Assembly: GCA_947472655.1 (NCBI GenBank)
Contig: CANJCG010000068.1
Span: 1-8,373, forward strand
DNA: 8,373 bases
Direction of reading: 5' to 3'
Source: Actinomycetota bacterium
Lineage (GTDB): Bacteria > Actinomycetota > Actinomycetes > S36-B12
Shown here: positions 1 to 6,546 of the stretch, piece after piece
How positions within the stretch are numbered: the first letter of the stretch is position 1
Layout of the letters: every line of letters starts with the position of its first letter
The notes under the pieces: model-generated
The model's input: the letters and a program-made list of their open reading frames with translations, nothing else
Database searches by the model: none
What the model was told of the DNA's origin: nothing
Translations under genes and position numbers: made by a program

Positions 1-284
1 CGAAGTTCGTGGCTCACCATAAGTTCACCGTCTTTGTACCCAAGGAATCGGATATCTGTGACGCCGAGCGCCAGGCCAGCAGCACGTTGCTCTTCTTGGC
101 GGATTCTTGGGATTTCGGATCGGGCCACAGCCGGGTCAGACCCTCCTGCATCACCGGAAGTGATCACGCAGTAGCTCACCTGAACCCCTGCTGCGTGAAA
201 CCTTGCAACCGTGCCGCCTGCACCGAAATCGACGTCATCTGGGTGGGCAGTGACTACGAGAACTCGCTCAACACCGTCGATCAT
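1..284 (-). CDS. PIG-L/LmbE-family zinc deacetylase, partial (C-terminus off the left edge)
   Basis: Reading the minus strand from the ATG at 284 gives 94 uninterrupted codons to the window edge. The N-terminus is a textbook PIG-L (GlcNAc-PI de-N-acetylase/LmbE) fold: a short beta strand, then AHPDD at residues 13-17 and DFGAGGT at 19-25. The His and second Asp of AHPDD bind zinc and act in catalysis in this family. ITSGDAGG follows at 41-48, and RIRQEEQRAAGLALGV with FLGYKDGEL lies near residues 64-90. Known members remove N-acetyl groups from GlcNAc-type sugars, for example in mycothiol synthesis and detoxification (MshB, Mca) and glycan modification. The visible part does not say which substrate applies. 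The last family motif, with the third zinc-binding His, lies beyond the window. The start is supported by a strong Shine-Dalgarno sequence. It is transcribed divergently from the secreted peptidase at 384. Confidence 0.93.
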   Translation of the reverse strand, partial: MIDGVERVLVVTAHPDDVDFGAGGTVARFHAAGVQVSYCVITSGDAGGSDPAVARSEIPRIRQEEQRAAGLALGVTDIRFLGYKDGELMVSHEL

Positions 285-289
285 GTCCG

Positions 290-296
290 CCTCCTC
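290..296 (-). promoter_or_regulatory. Shine-Dalgarno site of the PIG-L deacetylase
   Basis: On the minus strand GAGGAGG lies five bases before the ATG at 284. This near-perfect ribosome binding site fixes the start codon. It contrasts with four other starts in the window that have no such site. Confidence 0.85.
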
Positions 297-371
297 AAAA
301 AAGTGACCCCGATCACACTGATTGGGGCTAATTCACACCCTTCACATTCGCCACATCAGCAACTCTCGTGA

Positions 372-377
372 CACCAT
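372..377 (+). promoter_or_regulatory. Weak candidate -10 hexamer for leaderless start of the secreted peptidase
   Basis: CACCAT keeps the two most important -10 positions (A2 and T6) but lacks the first T. Its last base is exactly seven bases before the GTG at 384, the same geometry as at 2434 and 6547. There is no recognisable -35 and no Shine-Dalgarno sequence. It is a guess made by analogy with the better sites. Confidence 0.3.
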
Positions 378-383
378 GTGTAG

Positions 384-2402
384 GTGCTTCCCCGCTACGG
401 GCATTTTGCCCTGCCTAAACGACGACGCCTTCATGGCCGTCGAGGGATGCTCGCCGCGGTTCTAGCGACCACCGTACTCATGGCAACGAGCCCCTATGCG
501 CAGGCTGCAGATTCTGGGTGGGCGCCTTCGAATTGGACGGGTGTCGTTGGCGGGCCACCCGTACCCGGAGCAGGGTTGCCACCAGCAGCAACGCCCGTGA
601 ATCCGGCGCCTGTGAGCCCAGTCGCAGATATTGCGCCTACCTATGAGGGCCAAGCCACGTGCGATCCCACGCCAAAGCCGGGCGCAGTTCGTGCAAGTGA
701 CCTGATCAAAGCAACCTATGGAGCAGAACAGGAAGTCTGGATCTCTCGCGGATGCGATGTTGGCGATCAAAGTGAGCACAAAGAGGGTCGAGCACTCGAT
801 TGGATGACCAATGTGCGCAAGGCACAAGAACGTGCGAATGCTGAAACGTTCTTGCAATGGCTCCTTGGTCCAGATGCTGCAGGCGTTCCTTACGGAAATG
901 CGATGCGCATGGGAGTGATGTACATCGGATGGAACGATCGCATCTGGCGTGGTTATGACATCGCGCGTGGTTGGACAGAGCTCAAGGGATGCTTCTCCAA
1001 GCCGGATGCAGCTTCCGATACCACTTGCCACAGGAATCACATTCACATTTCATTCACCTGGGATGGCGCCGCGGCAATCACTTCGTTATGGACAGGTAAC
1101 CCAATCACTGCTCCTTATTGCCCACGGATTTCATCGGGTGCAACCACAAAATTTCCTGAAGCACGGGGCGAATTAATTGCCACACCAAATGTGCGAGTTC
1201 TTGATACCCGCGCAGGCGTTGGTGTCACAGGTAGATGTCGTCTACAGCAAGATCGCTGGACGGGTGACTCGCATCGGTTGTTCCCCAAGATCACTGGAGT
1301 GGGTGGCATTCCAACGAACAACATCGGCTCTGTGCGTATTCGCGTGACGGCACAAGGTTCTAATGCGAACTCAACGGTGCGTCTATGGTCACCAGGTCAA
1401 AGCAACAGCCAGTCGCTGTTTCAAGTTGCAATGAATACTGATGCCAGTGCAGAAACTACAGTTCCGGTGTCAACTGATGGAACGATCGCACTTTCAACCT
1501 CGACAGGTGCGACAGACCTAGTAGTTGAGGTTCTGGGTTATTACAAGGCCGATGCCACAGGTGCGGCTGTTCCCTTGCCAACAACTACCTCAGGCTCGAT
1601 ACCTTCTGCTGGCATTCCAATCTTCACACCAGCTCCAGTGCCAACGTCAATCAAGGCACCTGAACAAGCACCTGCGCAGACAGTCACGCCAGCTAGCCCA
1701 CCACCTCTGGAACCAGAGCCAAAAGAATTTCATCCGGTGGGATCAGTCATTGGTTTCGAAACGACAAGCGATGCGCCGATCCAAGCCGGTGAGTCCCGTA
1801 CGGTTTCCCTTGCCGGCTTACCGGCGGAAGCTCGAAGCGCGGTCATTTTCGTTACGACCAAGCAGGCCCCTAAGCGTGGTTTTCTCCGCATTGGGCGGTC
1901 AAGTGGCACGGACTCATTAAAAGTGAAGTTCCCCAAGACTGTGATGAAGAAGGCAGTGATGATCGTGCCGGTGAGTGGCAGCAATGTCACTATGAGTGCT
2001 TCTCCTTCGTCTGCCGTACAGATTCGAGTTGAAGTTTTGGGTTATGGCACGAGCGAAACCCCACCAGCAGTGATCCCAATGGCACCAAAACTGATGATGC
2101 AAGGAACAATCGATCCCGCTGTTCCTCAGGTTTTTACAGCGGCGCGAAAATTTGGTCTGCCTGGAATGAAGAAACTCAAAGCAGTGCTCCTTCGGGTGCA
2201 AACTCGCAAGGCGACTGCAGATGGCACCTTGGCGGTCTTCGCCTCAGGAGGCACAGCTCCGGGCACGAGGTCTGCTCCCGTCATGGCGAACTCAAAATAC
2301 GCCGCTCTAGTACTGGCTCCGGTAGGTGCCGATGGCAAAATTCAGGTGAGTTCCACGGTGGCTACCCGCTTCATTGCGACCCTTGTGGGCTTCGTCAAGT
2401 AA
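384..2402 (+). CDS. Secreted LAS/M15-like zinc peptidase with three C-terminal beta-rich modules
   Basis: A 672-residue exported protein. The first 20 residues are strongly basic (RRR, GRR). A hydrophobic core follows at about 22-36 (MLAAVLATTVLMA), with a likely signal-peptidase site after AQA at about 41. A Pro/Ala-rich linker (45-86) leads to a catalytic domain of about 90-240. There SEHKEGRALDW (130-140) matches the M15 pattern SxHxxGxAxD, and HRNHIHIS (216-223) carries the HxH of LAS metallopeptidases. H132, D139 and H221 are the probable zinc ligands, with H219 nearby. Relatives with this fold cut D-Ala or peptide cross-links of peptidoglycan, so a wall-remodelling role outside the membrane is likely but inferred. 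A second Pro-rich linker (about 410-448) separates beta modules that each end in a VEVLGY-like strand. No sortase motif or final membrane helix is visible, so attachment may rest on the modules. The GTG start is uncertain: an in-frame ATG at 447 would still leave a signal peptide. Confidence 0.85.
   Translation: MLPRYGHFALPKRRRLHGRRGMLAAVLATTVLMATSPYAQAADSGWAPSNWTGVVGGPPVPGAGLPPAATPVNPAPVSPVADIAPTYEGQATCDPTPKPGAVRASDLIKATYGAEQEVWISRGCDVGDQSEHKEGRALDWMTNVRKAQERANAETFLQWLLGPDAAGVPYGNAMRMGVMYIGWNDRIWRGYDIARGWTELKGCFSKPDAASDTTCHRNHIHISFTWDGAAAITSLWTGNPITAPYCPRISSGATTKFPEARGELIATPNVRVLDTRAGVGVTGRCRLQQDRWTGDSHRLFPKITGVGGIPTNNIGSVRIRVTAQGSNANSTVRLWSPGQSNSQSLFQVAMNTDASAETTVPVSTDGTIALSTSTGATDLVVEVLGYYKADATGAAVPLPTTTSGSIPSAGIPIFTPAPVPTSIKAPEQAPAQTVTPASPPPLEPEPKEFHPVGSVIGFETTSDAPIQAGESRTVSLAGLPAEARSAVIFVTTKQAPKRGFLRIGRSSGTDSLKVKFPKTVMKKAVMIVPVSGSNVTMSASPSSAVQIRVEVLGYGTSETPPAVIPMAPKLMMQGTIDPAVPQVFTAARKFGLPGMKKLKAVLLRVQTRKATADGTLAVFASGGTAPGTRSAPVMANSKYAALVLAPVGADGKIQVSSTVATRFIATLVGFVK
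1188..2399 (+). repeat. Three degenerate beta-rich modules inside the secreted peptidase
   Basis: Module 1 (residues about 269-388) starts RVLDTRAG and ends VVEVLGYY, the signature of a repeat common in actinobacterial exported proteins. Module 2 (about 465-554) ends IRVEVLGYG. Module 3 (about 566-672) ends FIATLVGFVK at the C-terminus. All three share an internal VRIRVTA / AVIFVTT / VLLRVQT strand followed by a strand containing VRLW, LRIG or LAVF. Modules 2 and 3 have lost the LDTR opening. The similarity is at protein level only; I see no direct DNA repeat. Borders are approximate. Confidence 0.6.
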
Positions 2403-2421
2403 CTCTGTCAGCTAAGGCGCG

Positions 2422-2427
2422 TACGAT
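2422..2427 (+). promoter_or_regulatory. Candidate -10 element for leaderless pcrA mRNA
   Basis: TACGAT fits the TANNNT -10 pattern and ends seven bases before the GTG at 2434, so transcription would begin at or next to the start codon. No clear -35 is seen. It lies in the 31-base gap after the peptidase gene and would let pcrA be transcribed on its own. Confidence 0.55.
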
Positions 2428-2433
2428 GCGTTG

Positions 2434-4647
2434 GTGACTTCGGCAGATGAACTCCTCAAAGACCTCAATGACGCGCAACGCGCTGCAGTTGAGCATCGTG
2501 GGGGACCTCTCCTCATCGTTGCTGGTGCCGGATCAGGCAAGACCAGGGTCTTGACCCGCAGGATTGCTCACTTACTAGCAACCGGGGATGCCAAGCCAAG
2601 TGAAATTTTGGCAATCACCTTCACGAATAAAGCAGCTGGTGAAATGAAGGAGCGAGTTGCTGAACTGGTTGGCCCGACGGCGAAAACCATGTGGGTATCG
2701 ACCTTCCATAGCGCTTGTGTGCGCATCTTGCGGGCCGAGTCCAAACGCTTAGGCATTTCCAGTACTTTTACGATTTACGACCAGCAAGATGCACTGCGCT
2801 TGATGACCATGGTGATCAGAGATCTCGACCTTGATCCCAAGAAATTCACGCCTCGAAGTTTCTTGGCCCAAGTTTCAAACTTAAAAAATGAACTCATTGA
2901 CGAAGATACCTATGCCAAGAGTGCTTCAAACCAGATGGAAGAGACGCTGGCAAGTGCGTACCGCGAGTATCAGAGACGCCTGCGACGCGCAAGTGCATTC
3001 GATTTCGATGATCTGATCGGAACCACCGTTGCCCTGCTCCAACTCTTCCCAGAAGTTGCAGAGCATTATCGTCGACGATTCCGTCAAATCATGGTTGACG
3101 AGTATCAGGACACCAACCATGCGCAGTACCAGTTGGTAAAAGAACTCGTCGGAATAGATACGCCACATTTGAAGGCTGGTGAACTCTGCGTGGTCGGTGA
3201 CGCTGATCAGTCCATTTATGCATTTCGCGGGGCCACTATTCGAAATATTGAAGAGTTCGAACGTGACTACCCCAATGCAAAAACAATCATGCTGGAGCAG
3301 AACTACCGTTCCACTCAAACGATTCTCACGGCGGCGAATGCGGTGATTTCACGCAATCAGAGCAGACGCGCAAAAAACCTATGGACCGATGCTGGCGATG
3401 GTGAACGCATCGTTGTATATGTGGCAGATGATGAGCAAGATGAGGCTTCATTCATTGCAGGTGAAATTGACCTGCTCACAGATCATTACAGTGTCAAAGC
3501 CAGTGATGTCGCTGTCTTCTATCGCACCAACGCACAGTCTCGATCTGTTGAAGATGTTTTTATTCGCGTGGGCATGCCCTACAAGGTCGTCGGTGGGGTT
3601 CGCTTCTATGAACGCAAAGAAGTCAAGGATGCAATCGCCTATCTGCGTTCACTAGCAAATCCAGATGATGAAGTTTCGCTACGTAGAATTCTCAATGTTC
3701 CCAAGCGCGGAATTGGCGACCGTGCCGAGGCAATGGTTGATGCTTTCGCGCAGCGTGAACGTATTTCTTTTTGGTCTGCACTTGAGCGTGCACCACAAGT
3801 GCCAGGGATAGCGACTCGATCAGTCAGCAGCATCGCCCCATTTGTTGAGATGATGGGCAACTTGCGAACGTTGTTGGAATCAGGCACCGATGCCGCCACA
3901 ATCCTGCAAGCAGTGCTCGAGCAGTCTGGCTACGTCAAAGAACTCACACACTCAAGTGATCCGCAAGATGAAGGTCGTCTCGAAAACCTCGCAGAGCTTG
4001 AGTCTGTCGCGCAGGAATTTGTTGACGACAACCCTGAAGGCACATTAATCGATTTGCTTGAGCGCATCGCGCTCGTTGCTGATGCTGATCAGATTCCTGA
4101 CGCTGAAGGTGGCGTCGTCACGTTGATGACTTTGCATACGGCAAAGGGCCTGGAATTTCCGGTGGTCTTCCTCACTGGCATGGAAGACGGGGTCTTCCCG
4201 CATATGCGCTCATTGGGTGATAACAAAGAATTAGAGGAAGAGCGCAGACTTGCCTATGTGGGCATTACGCGAGCCCGTGAACGCCTCTACCTTTCTCGGT
4301 CGATGATGCGATCGGCTTGGGGGTCGCCGGCATACAACCCAGCATCTCGATTCTTTGATGAACTCCCCGAAGAGTTACTTAACTGGCGACGAGAAGAACC
4401 AGTGCGAGAGAGCTTCGTTCCGTCAGCATCACGCAGCAGCGGAGCATTGCGCTTGGGTGATCGAATTGTGAATTCCGGCGTGGTGCTGAATCTGGTTGCC
4501 GGTGATCGAGTTACGCATAGCAAGTTTGGCTTGGGCACAGTAGTCAGCACAGCGGGTATCGGAGAGAAAGCTGATGCAACAATCGACTTTGGCTCGTCGG
4601 GCGTGAAGCGTTTGCTCTTGCGTTATGCGCCTGTTGAGAAGCTATAA
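2434..4647 (+). CDS. pcrA: ATP-dependent DNA helicase PcrA/UvrD (superfamily 1A, 3'-5')
   Basis: A complete helicase of 737 residues. It unwinds DNA 3' to 5' using ATP in nucleotide-excision repair, replication-conflict resolution and removal of recombinase filaments. All family motifs are present in order: Q motif around LNDAQ (11-15), Walker A AGAGSGKT (30-37), Ia TFTNKAAGEM (62-71), Ib STFHS (89-93), Walker B VDEYQDTN (221-228), motif III GDADQSIYAFRGA (255-267), motif IV NYRS (290-293), motif V TLHTAKGLEF (566-575) and motif VI YVGITRARERL (608-618). Residues 690-737 (GDRVTHSKFGLGTV onward) form the C-terminal Tudor-like domain, which binds RNA polymerase in studied PcrA/UvrD proteins. 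I chose the GTG at 2434 over the adjacent in-frame TTG at 2431 because of the -10 spacing; the choice changes one residue. Mycobacteria also carry uvrD1 close to sucC. The stop codon directly abuts that of the convergent permease. Confidence 0.97.
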   Translation: MTSADELLKDLNDAQRAAVEHRGGPLLIVAGAGSGKTRVLTRRIAHLLATGDAKPSEILAITFTNKAAGEMKERVAELVGPTAKTMWVSTFHSACVRILRAESKRLGISSTFTIYDQQDALRLMTMVIRDLDLDPKKFTPRSFLAQVSNLKNELIDEDTYAKSASNQMEETLASAYREYQRRLRRASAFDFDDLIGTTVALLQLFPEVAEHYRRRFRQIMVDEYQDTNHAQYQLVKELVGIDTPHLKAGELCVVGDADQSIYAFRGATIRNIEEFERDYPNAKTIMLEQNYRSTQTILTAANAVISRNQSRRAKNLWTDAGDGERIVVYVADDEQDEASFIAGEIDLLTDHYSVKASDVAVFYRTNAQSRSVEDVFIRVGMPYKVVGGVRFYERKEVKDAIAYLRSLANPDDEVSLRRILNVPKRGIGDRAEAMVDAFAQRERISFWSALERAPQVPGIATRSVSSIAPFVEMMGNLRTLLESGTDAATILQAVLEQSGYVKELTHSSDPQDEGRLENLAELESVAQEFVDDNPEGTLIDLLERIALVADADQIPDAEGGVVTLMTLHTAKGLEFPVVFLTGMEDGVFPHMRSLGDNKELEEERRLAYVGITRARERLYLSRSMMRSAWGSPAYNPASRFFDELPEELLNWRREEPVRESFVPSASRSSGALRLGDRIVNSGVVLNLVAGDRVTHSKFGLGTVVSTAGIGEKADATIDFGSSGVKRLLLRYAPVEKL

Positions 4648-5499
4648 CTATTTTGCAGTGGTCTTGGTGTACTTGCGGATCGATAGCGTTGCAAAAATTG
4701 CAATGACGAGCGCGCAGGATCCAATGGTGTAGATCGTTGGGTTATTCAATGGCCAGTAATCGGGCTGGAGTCCGGTGGGATTGCCGAAGAGTTCTCGTGT
4801 CGCAAGCACCAAAGTTGAAACTGGGTTATAGGCCGCTATGGGCTGTAGCCACGATGGCATTGAACTCAGTGGCACAAAAGCGTTTGACAGGAATGTGAGC
4901 GGAAACAGCCATACCAACCCTGCAGTGCTGGCGGTTTCCACGTTTGGCATTGCCAGTCCGATGGATGCCCCAACCCACGTGACTGAATATGCAAAAAGAA
5001 GCAGTAAGAGATAGGCGCAAACTGCATTCCATACTCCACCGGTAATGCGCCAGCCCACGAGAAAACCGGTGATAGAAAGCACGAGTAGCACGAGTATCTG
5101 ACGAGCTGCATCGGCGAAGGTGTGGCCGATGAGTACTGCGCCTGACGCCATTGGCAAGGAACGGAATCGATCGATGAGGCCAGTTGACATTGCCTCGGCC
5201 ATACCCACAGTGCTCGCGGCTGCTGCGAACGCAACGGTTTGGCCAAAGATTCCTGGCATCAAGTAGTTGCGATAAATATTTGCCGCATCCTCAGCAGAAG
5301 CGCCAGTGCCGGCAATCGGGATCGCTCCACCGAATACATACGCAAAAAGCAGGACAAAAATCACGGGCTGAACAAGTGAAAAGAACATGAGTTCAGGAAC
5401 GCGCAGGGTCTGAACCAAACTGAAACGCGAGACAACTACGCCATCTGAAATATTCCAACCCAGTAACGGGCGCTTGCGAGTTTGGACTGATGCGGTCAT
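4648..5499 (-). CDS. ABC-2 type exporter permease, DrrB-like
   Basis: A 283-residue integral membrane protein and the partner of the ATPase encoded just upstream. After a cytoplasmic N-terminus of about 35 residues, hydrophobic segments lie near 38-58, 83-103, 131-150, 157-182, 190-210 and 254-273, giving the usual six helices of ABC-2 permeases. The RFRSLPMASGAVLIG stretch (111-125) is the conserved cytoplasmic loop thought to contact the ATPase. FVPLSSMPSWLQPIAAYNPVS (208-228, in two parts) is the typical re-entrant region before the last helix. Family members export drugs, antibiotics, lipids or glycolipids; nothing here names the substrate. Its ATG overlaps the ATPase stop by four bases (ATGA), implying translational coupling. 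Its TAG stop touches the pcrA stop with no gap, so no separate terminator exists between the genes. Confidence 0.93.
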   Translation of the reverse strand: MTASVQTRKRPLLGWNISDGVVVSRFSLVQTLRVPELMFFSLVQPVIFVLLFAYVFGGAIPIAGTGASAEDAANIYRNYLMPGIFGQTVAFAAAASTVGMAEAMSTGLIDRFRSLPMASGAVLIGHTFADAARQILVLLVLSITGFLVGWRITGGVWNAVCAYLLLLLFAYSVTWVGASIGLAMPNVETASTAGLVWLFPLTFLSNAFVPLSSMPSWLQPIAAYNPVSTLVLATRELFGNPTGLQPDYWPLNNPTIYTIGSCALVIAIFATLSIRKYTKTTAK

Positions 5500-6485
5500 T
5501 TGCGACCCTTTCCGCGTTTTTTTGGTTCATCAGATGGAGCGGCATCTTCTTCTGCCGCATGGCCCGTAAGCGAGAGGAATACATCGTCAAGAGTAGGCCG
5601 ACGTAGCAAAATGTCGCCCACTTCTACACCTTGCACGTCAAGTGCACGAATAGCGCTGACCAACACAGTTGAGCCACCAGAAACGGGAGCTGAGATAGTG
5701 AGACCTTCAACAGCTGGTTCACCGCTACTCACGGTCCTAATCGCGTCCACCGCGTCTGTCACTCGAGTTGGGTCAATCACCGAAATTTCGATGCGGTCGC
5801 CACCAATTTGATCTTTCAATGTTTCAGCAGTTCCTTGCGCAATCACTCGGCCGTGGTCGATCACAACAATTTCATCAGCTAGTTGGTCGGCTTCTTCGAG
5901 ATATTGAGTTGTGAGCAGCACCGTGGTCCCATCGGCAACCAGTCCGTTAATGACATCCCACATTCCTAATCGCGATCGTGGATCAAGGCCGGTTGTGGGT
6001 TCGTCCAAGAAAAGAATTGACGGTTGAGCAATGAGGCTCGAGGCAAGGTCCAGACGTCGGCGCATGCCGCCCGAATAAGTCTTTGCTGGACGGTCAGCTG
6101 CATCCGTGAGTTCAAATGACTCAAGGAGCTCTGCCGATTTTTCGCGAACATATTTGGCCGGCAGATGGTAAAGAGCACCAAACATTGCGAGGTTTTCGCG
6201 ACCAGTCAGGTATTCATTCACAGCTGCGTACTGCCCGGTGAGACCGATTTCGCGGCGAACTTCTGCCGGATTCTTCACCACATCAAAGCCGGCGACTTTG
6301 GCATACCCAGAGGTAGGCATCAGCAGCGTGGACAGGATGCGAACCACAGTGGTTTTCCCTGCACCATTGGGCCCCAGAAGTCCAACTACTTGGCCACGCT
6401 TAACGGTGAGATCAATTCCACCGAGGGCTTTCACTGATCCGAACTCTTTTACGAGTCCGACAGCGACCACTGCTTCGTCTGTCAT
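5496..6485 (-). CDS. ABC exporter ATP-binding protein, DrrA-like
   Basis: A 329-residue cytoplasmic ATPase that drives the DrrB-like permease encoded next to it. Visible motifs: Walker A GPNGAGKTT (38-46), Q-loop Q85 in GLTGQYAAVNEYLTG, signature YSGGMRRRL (137-145), Walker B ILFLDEP (157-163, with D161 and E162) and D-loop GLD (166-168). The switch position normally held by His is Gln194 in LLTTQYLEEAD; this substitution is typical of the daunorubicin-resistance DrrA branch. The C-terminal LDDVFL (299-304) followed by LTGH matches the LDEVFL-type motif of DrrA proteins. The protein ends in a Lys/Arg-rich tail (KKRGKGRK). Length and motif order fit a functional family member. It is first in a two-gene operon, divergent from the thioesterase, and has no Shine-Dalgarno sequence. 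Substrate is unknown; resistance to a toxic compound or lipid export are both possible. Confidence 0.95.
   Translation of the reverse strand: MTDEAVVAVGLVKEFGSVKALGGIDLTVKRGQVVGLLGPNGAGKTTVVRILSTLLMPTSGYAKVAGFDVVKNPAEVRREIGLTGQYAAVNEYLTGRENLAMFGALYHLPAKYVREKSAELLESFELTDAADRPAKTYSGGMRRRLDLASSLIAQPSILFLDEPTTGLDPRSRLGMWDVINGLVADGTTVLLTTQYLEEADQLADEIVVIDHGRVIAQGTAETLKDQIGGDRIEISVIDPTRVTDAVDAIRTVSSGEPAVEGLTISAPVSGGSTVLVSAIRALDVQGVEVGDILLRRPTLDDVFLSLTGHAAEEDAAPSDEPKKRGKGRK
5506..5511 (-). promoter_or_regulatory. Internal Shine-Dalgarno site of the permease gene
   Basis: On the minus strand AAAGGG sits six bases before the ATG at 5499. It is embedded in the codons for the basic KGRK tail of the ATPase. 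Together with the ATGA overlap it supports this start and coupled translation. Confidence 0.6.
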
Positions 6486-6492
6486 GGGGGAG

Positions 6493-6498
6493 ACCCTA
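6493..6498 (-). promoter_or_regulatory. Candidate -10 element of the drrAB-like operon
   Basis: On the minus strand TAGGGT fits TANNNT and lies seven bases before the ATG at 6485. The intervening bases are CTCCCCC, with no Shine-Dalgarno sequence. A transcript starting at or near the ATG would be leaderless or nearly so. Confidence 0.5.
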
Positions 6499-6510
6499 AC
6501 CGGTGTCTGT

Positions 6511-6523
6511 CTGGTATCACCAG
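6511..6523. promoter_or_regulatory. Palindrome in the divergent promoter region, possible operator
   Basis: CTGGT-ATC-ACCAG is a perfect 5-bp inverted repeat with a 3-base centre. It lies between the two divergent -10 candidates and covers or adjoins the -35 position of each; neither promoter has a good -35. A regulator bound here could act on both genes. No regulator gene is in the window, and an arm this short can arise by chance. Confidence 0.35.
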
Positions 6524-6534
6524 CGAAACTTATT

Positions 6535-6540
6535 TAGTAT
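6535..6540 (+). promoter_or_regulatory. Candidate -10 element for leaderless thioesterase mRNA
   Basis: TAGTAT is the best -10 match in the window. It ends seven bases before the GTG at 6547. The interval CAGCAT contains no Shine-Dalgarno sequence, so translation probably starts at the very 5' end of the transcript. Confidence 0.6.
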
Positions 6541-6546
6541 CAGCAT

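Noticed and set aside
9..371. Plus-strand open frame of 120 codons at the left edge
   Set aside because: It lies opposite the PIG-L deacetylase, whose AHPDD and other family motifs read clearly on the minus strand. The plus-strand translation has no recognisable features.
447..449. ATG as alternative start of the secreted peptidase
   Set aside because: It would leave a hydrophobic signal core but remove the basic n-region, and GAGGG lies directly against it with no spacer. GTG 384 is kept, though the ATG cannot be excluded.
462..1046. Minus-strand open frame of 194 codons inside the secreted peptidase gene
   Set aside because: It is opposite the catalytic domain with its clear zinc motifs. 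Its translation is rich in Cys, Arg and His without family motifs, typical of an antisense shadow.
4689..4703. Inverted repeat TTGCAA-AAA-TTGCAA near the convergent gene ends, as a terminator
   Set aside because: It is AT-rich, lies inside the permease coding sequence and has no T-run after it in either direction. Each arm is itself palindromic, so it is probably chance.
4648..6485. Exporter operon as part of an antibiotic biosynthesis cluster
   Set aside because: No biosynthetic gene (PKS, NRPS, glycosyltransferase or similar) is nearby, and DrrAB-like pairs are widespread as stand-alone exporters.
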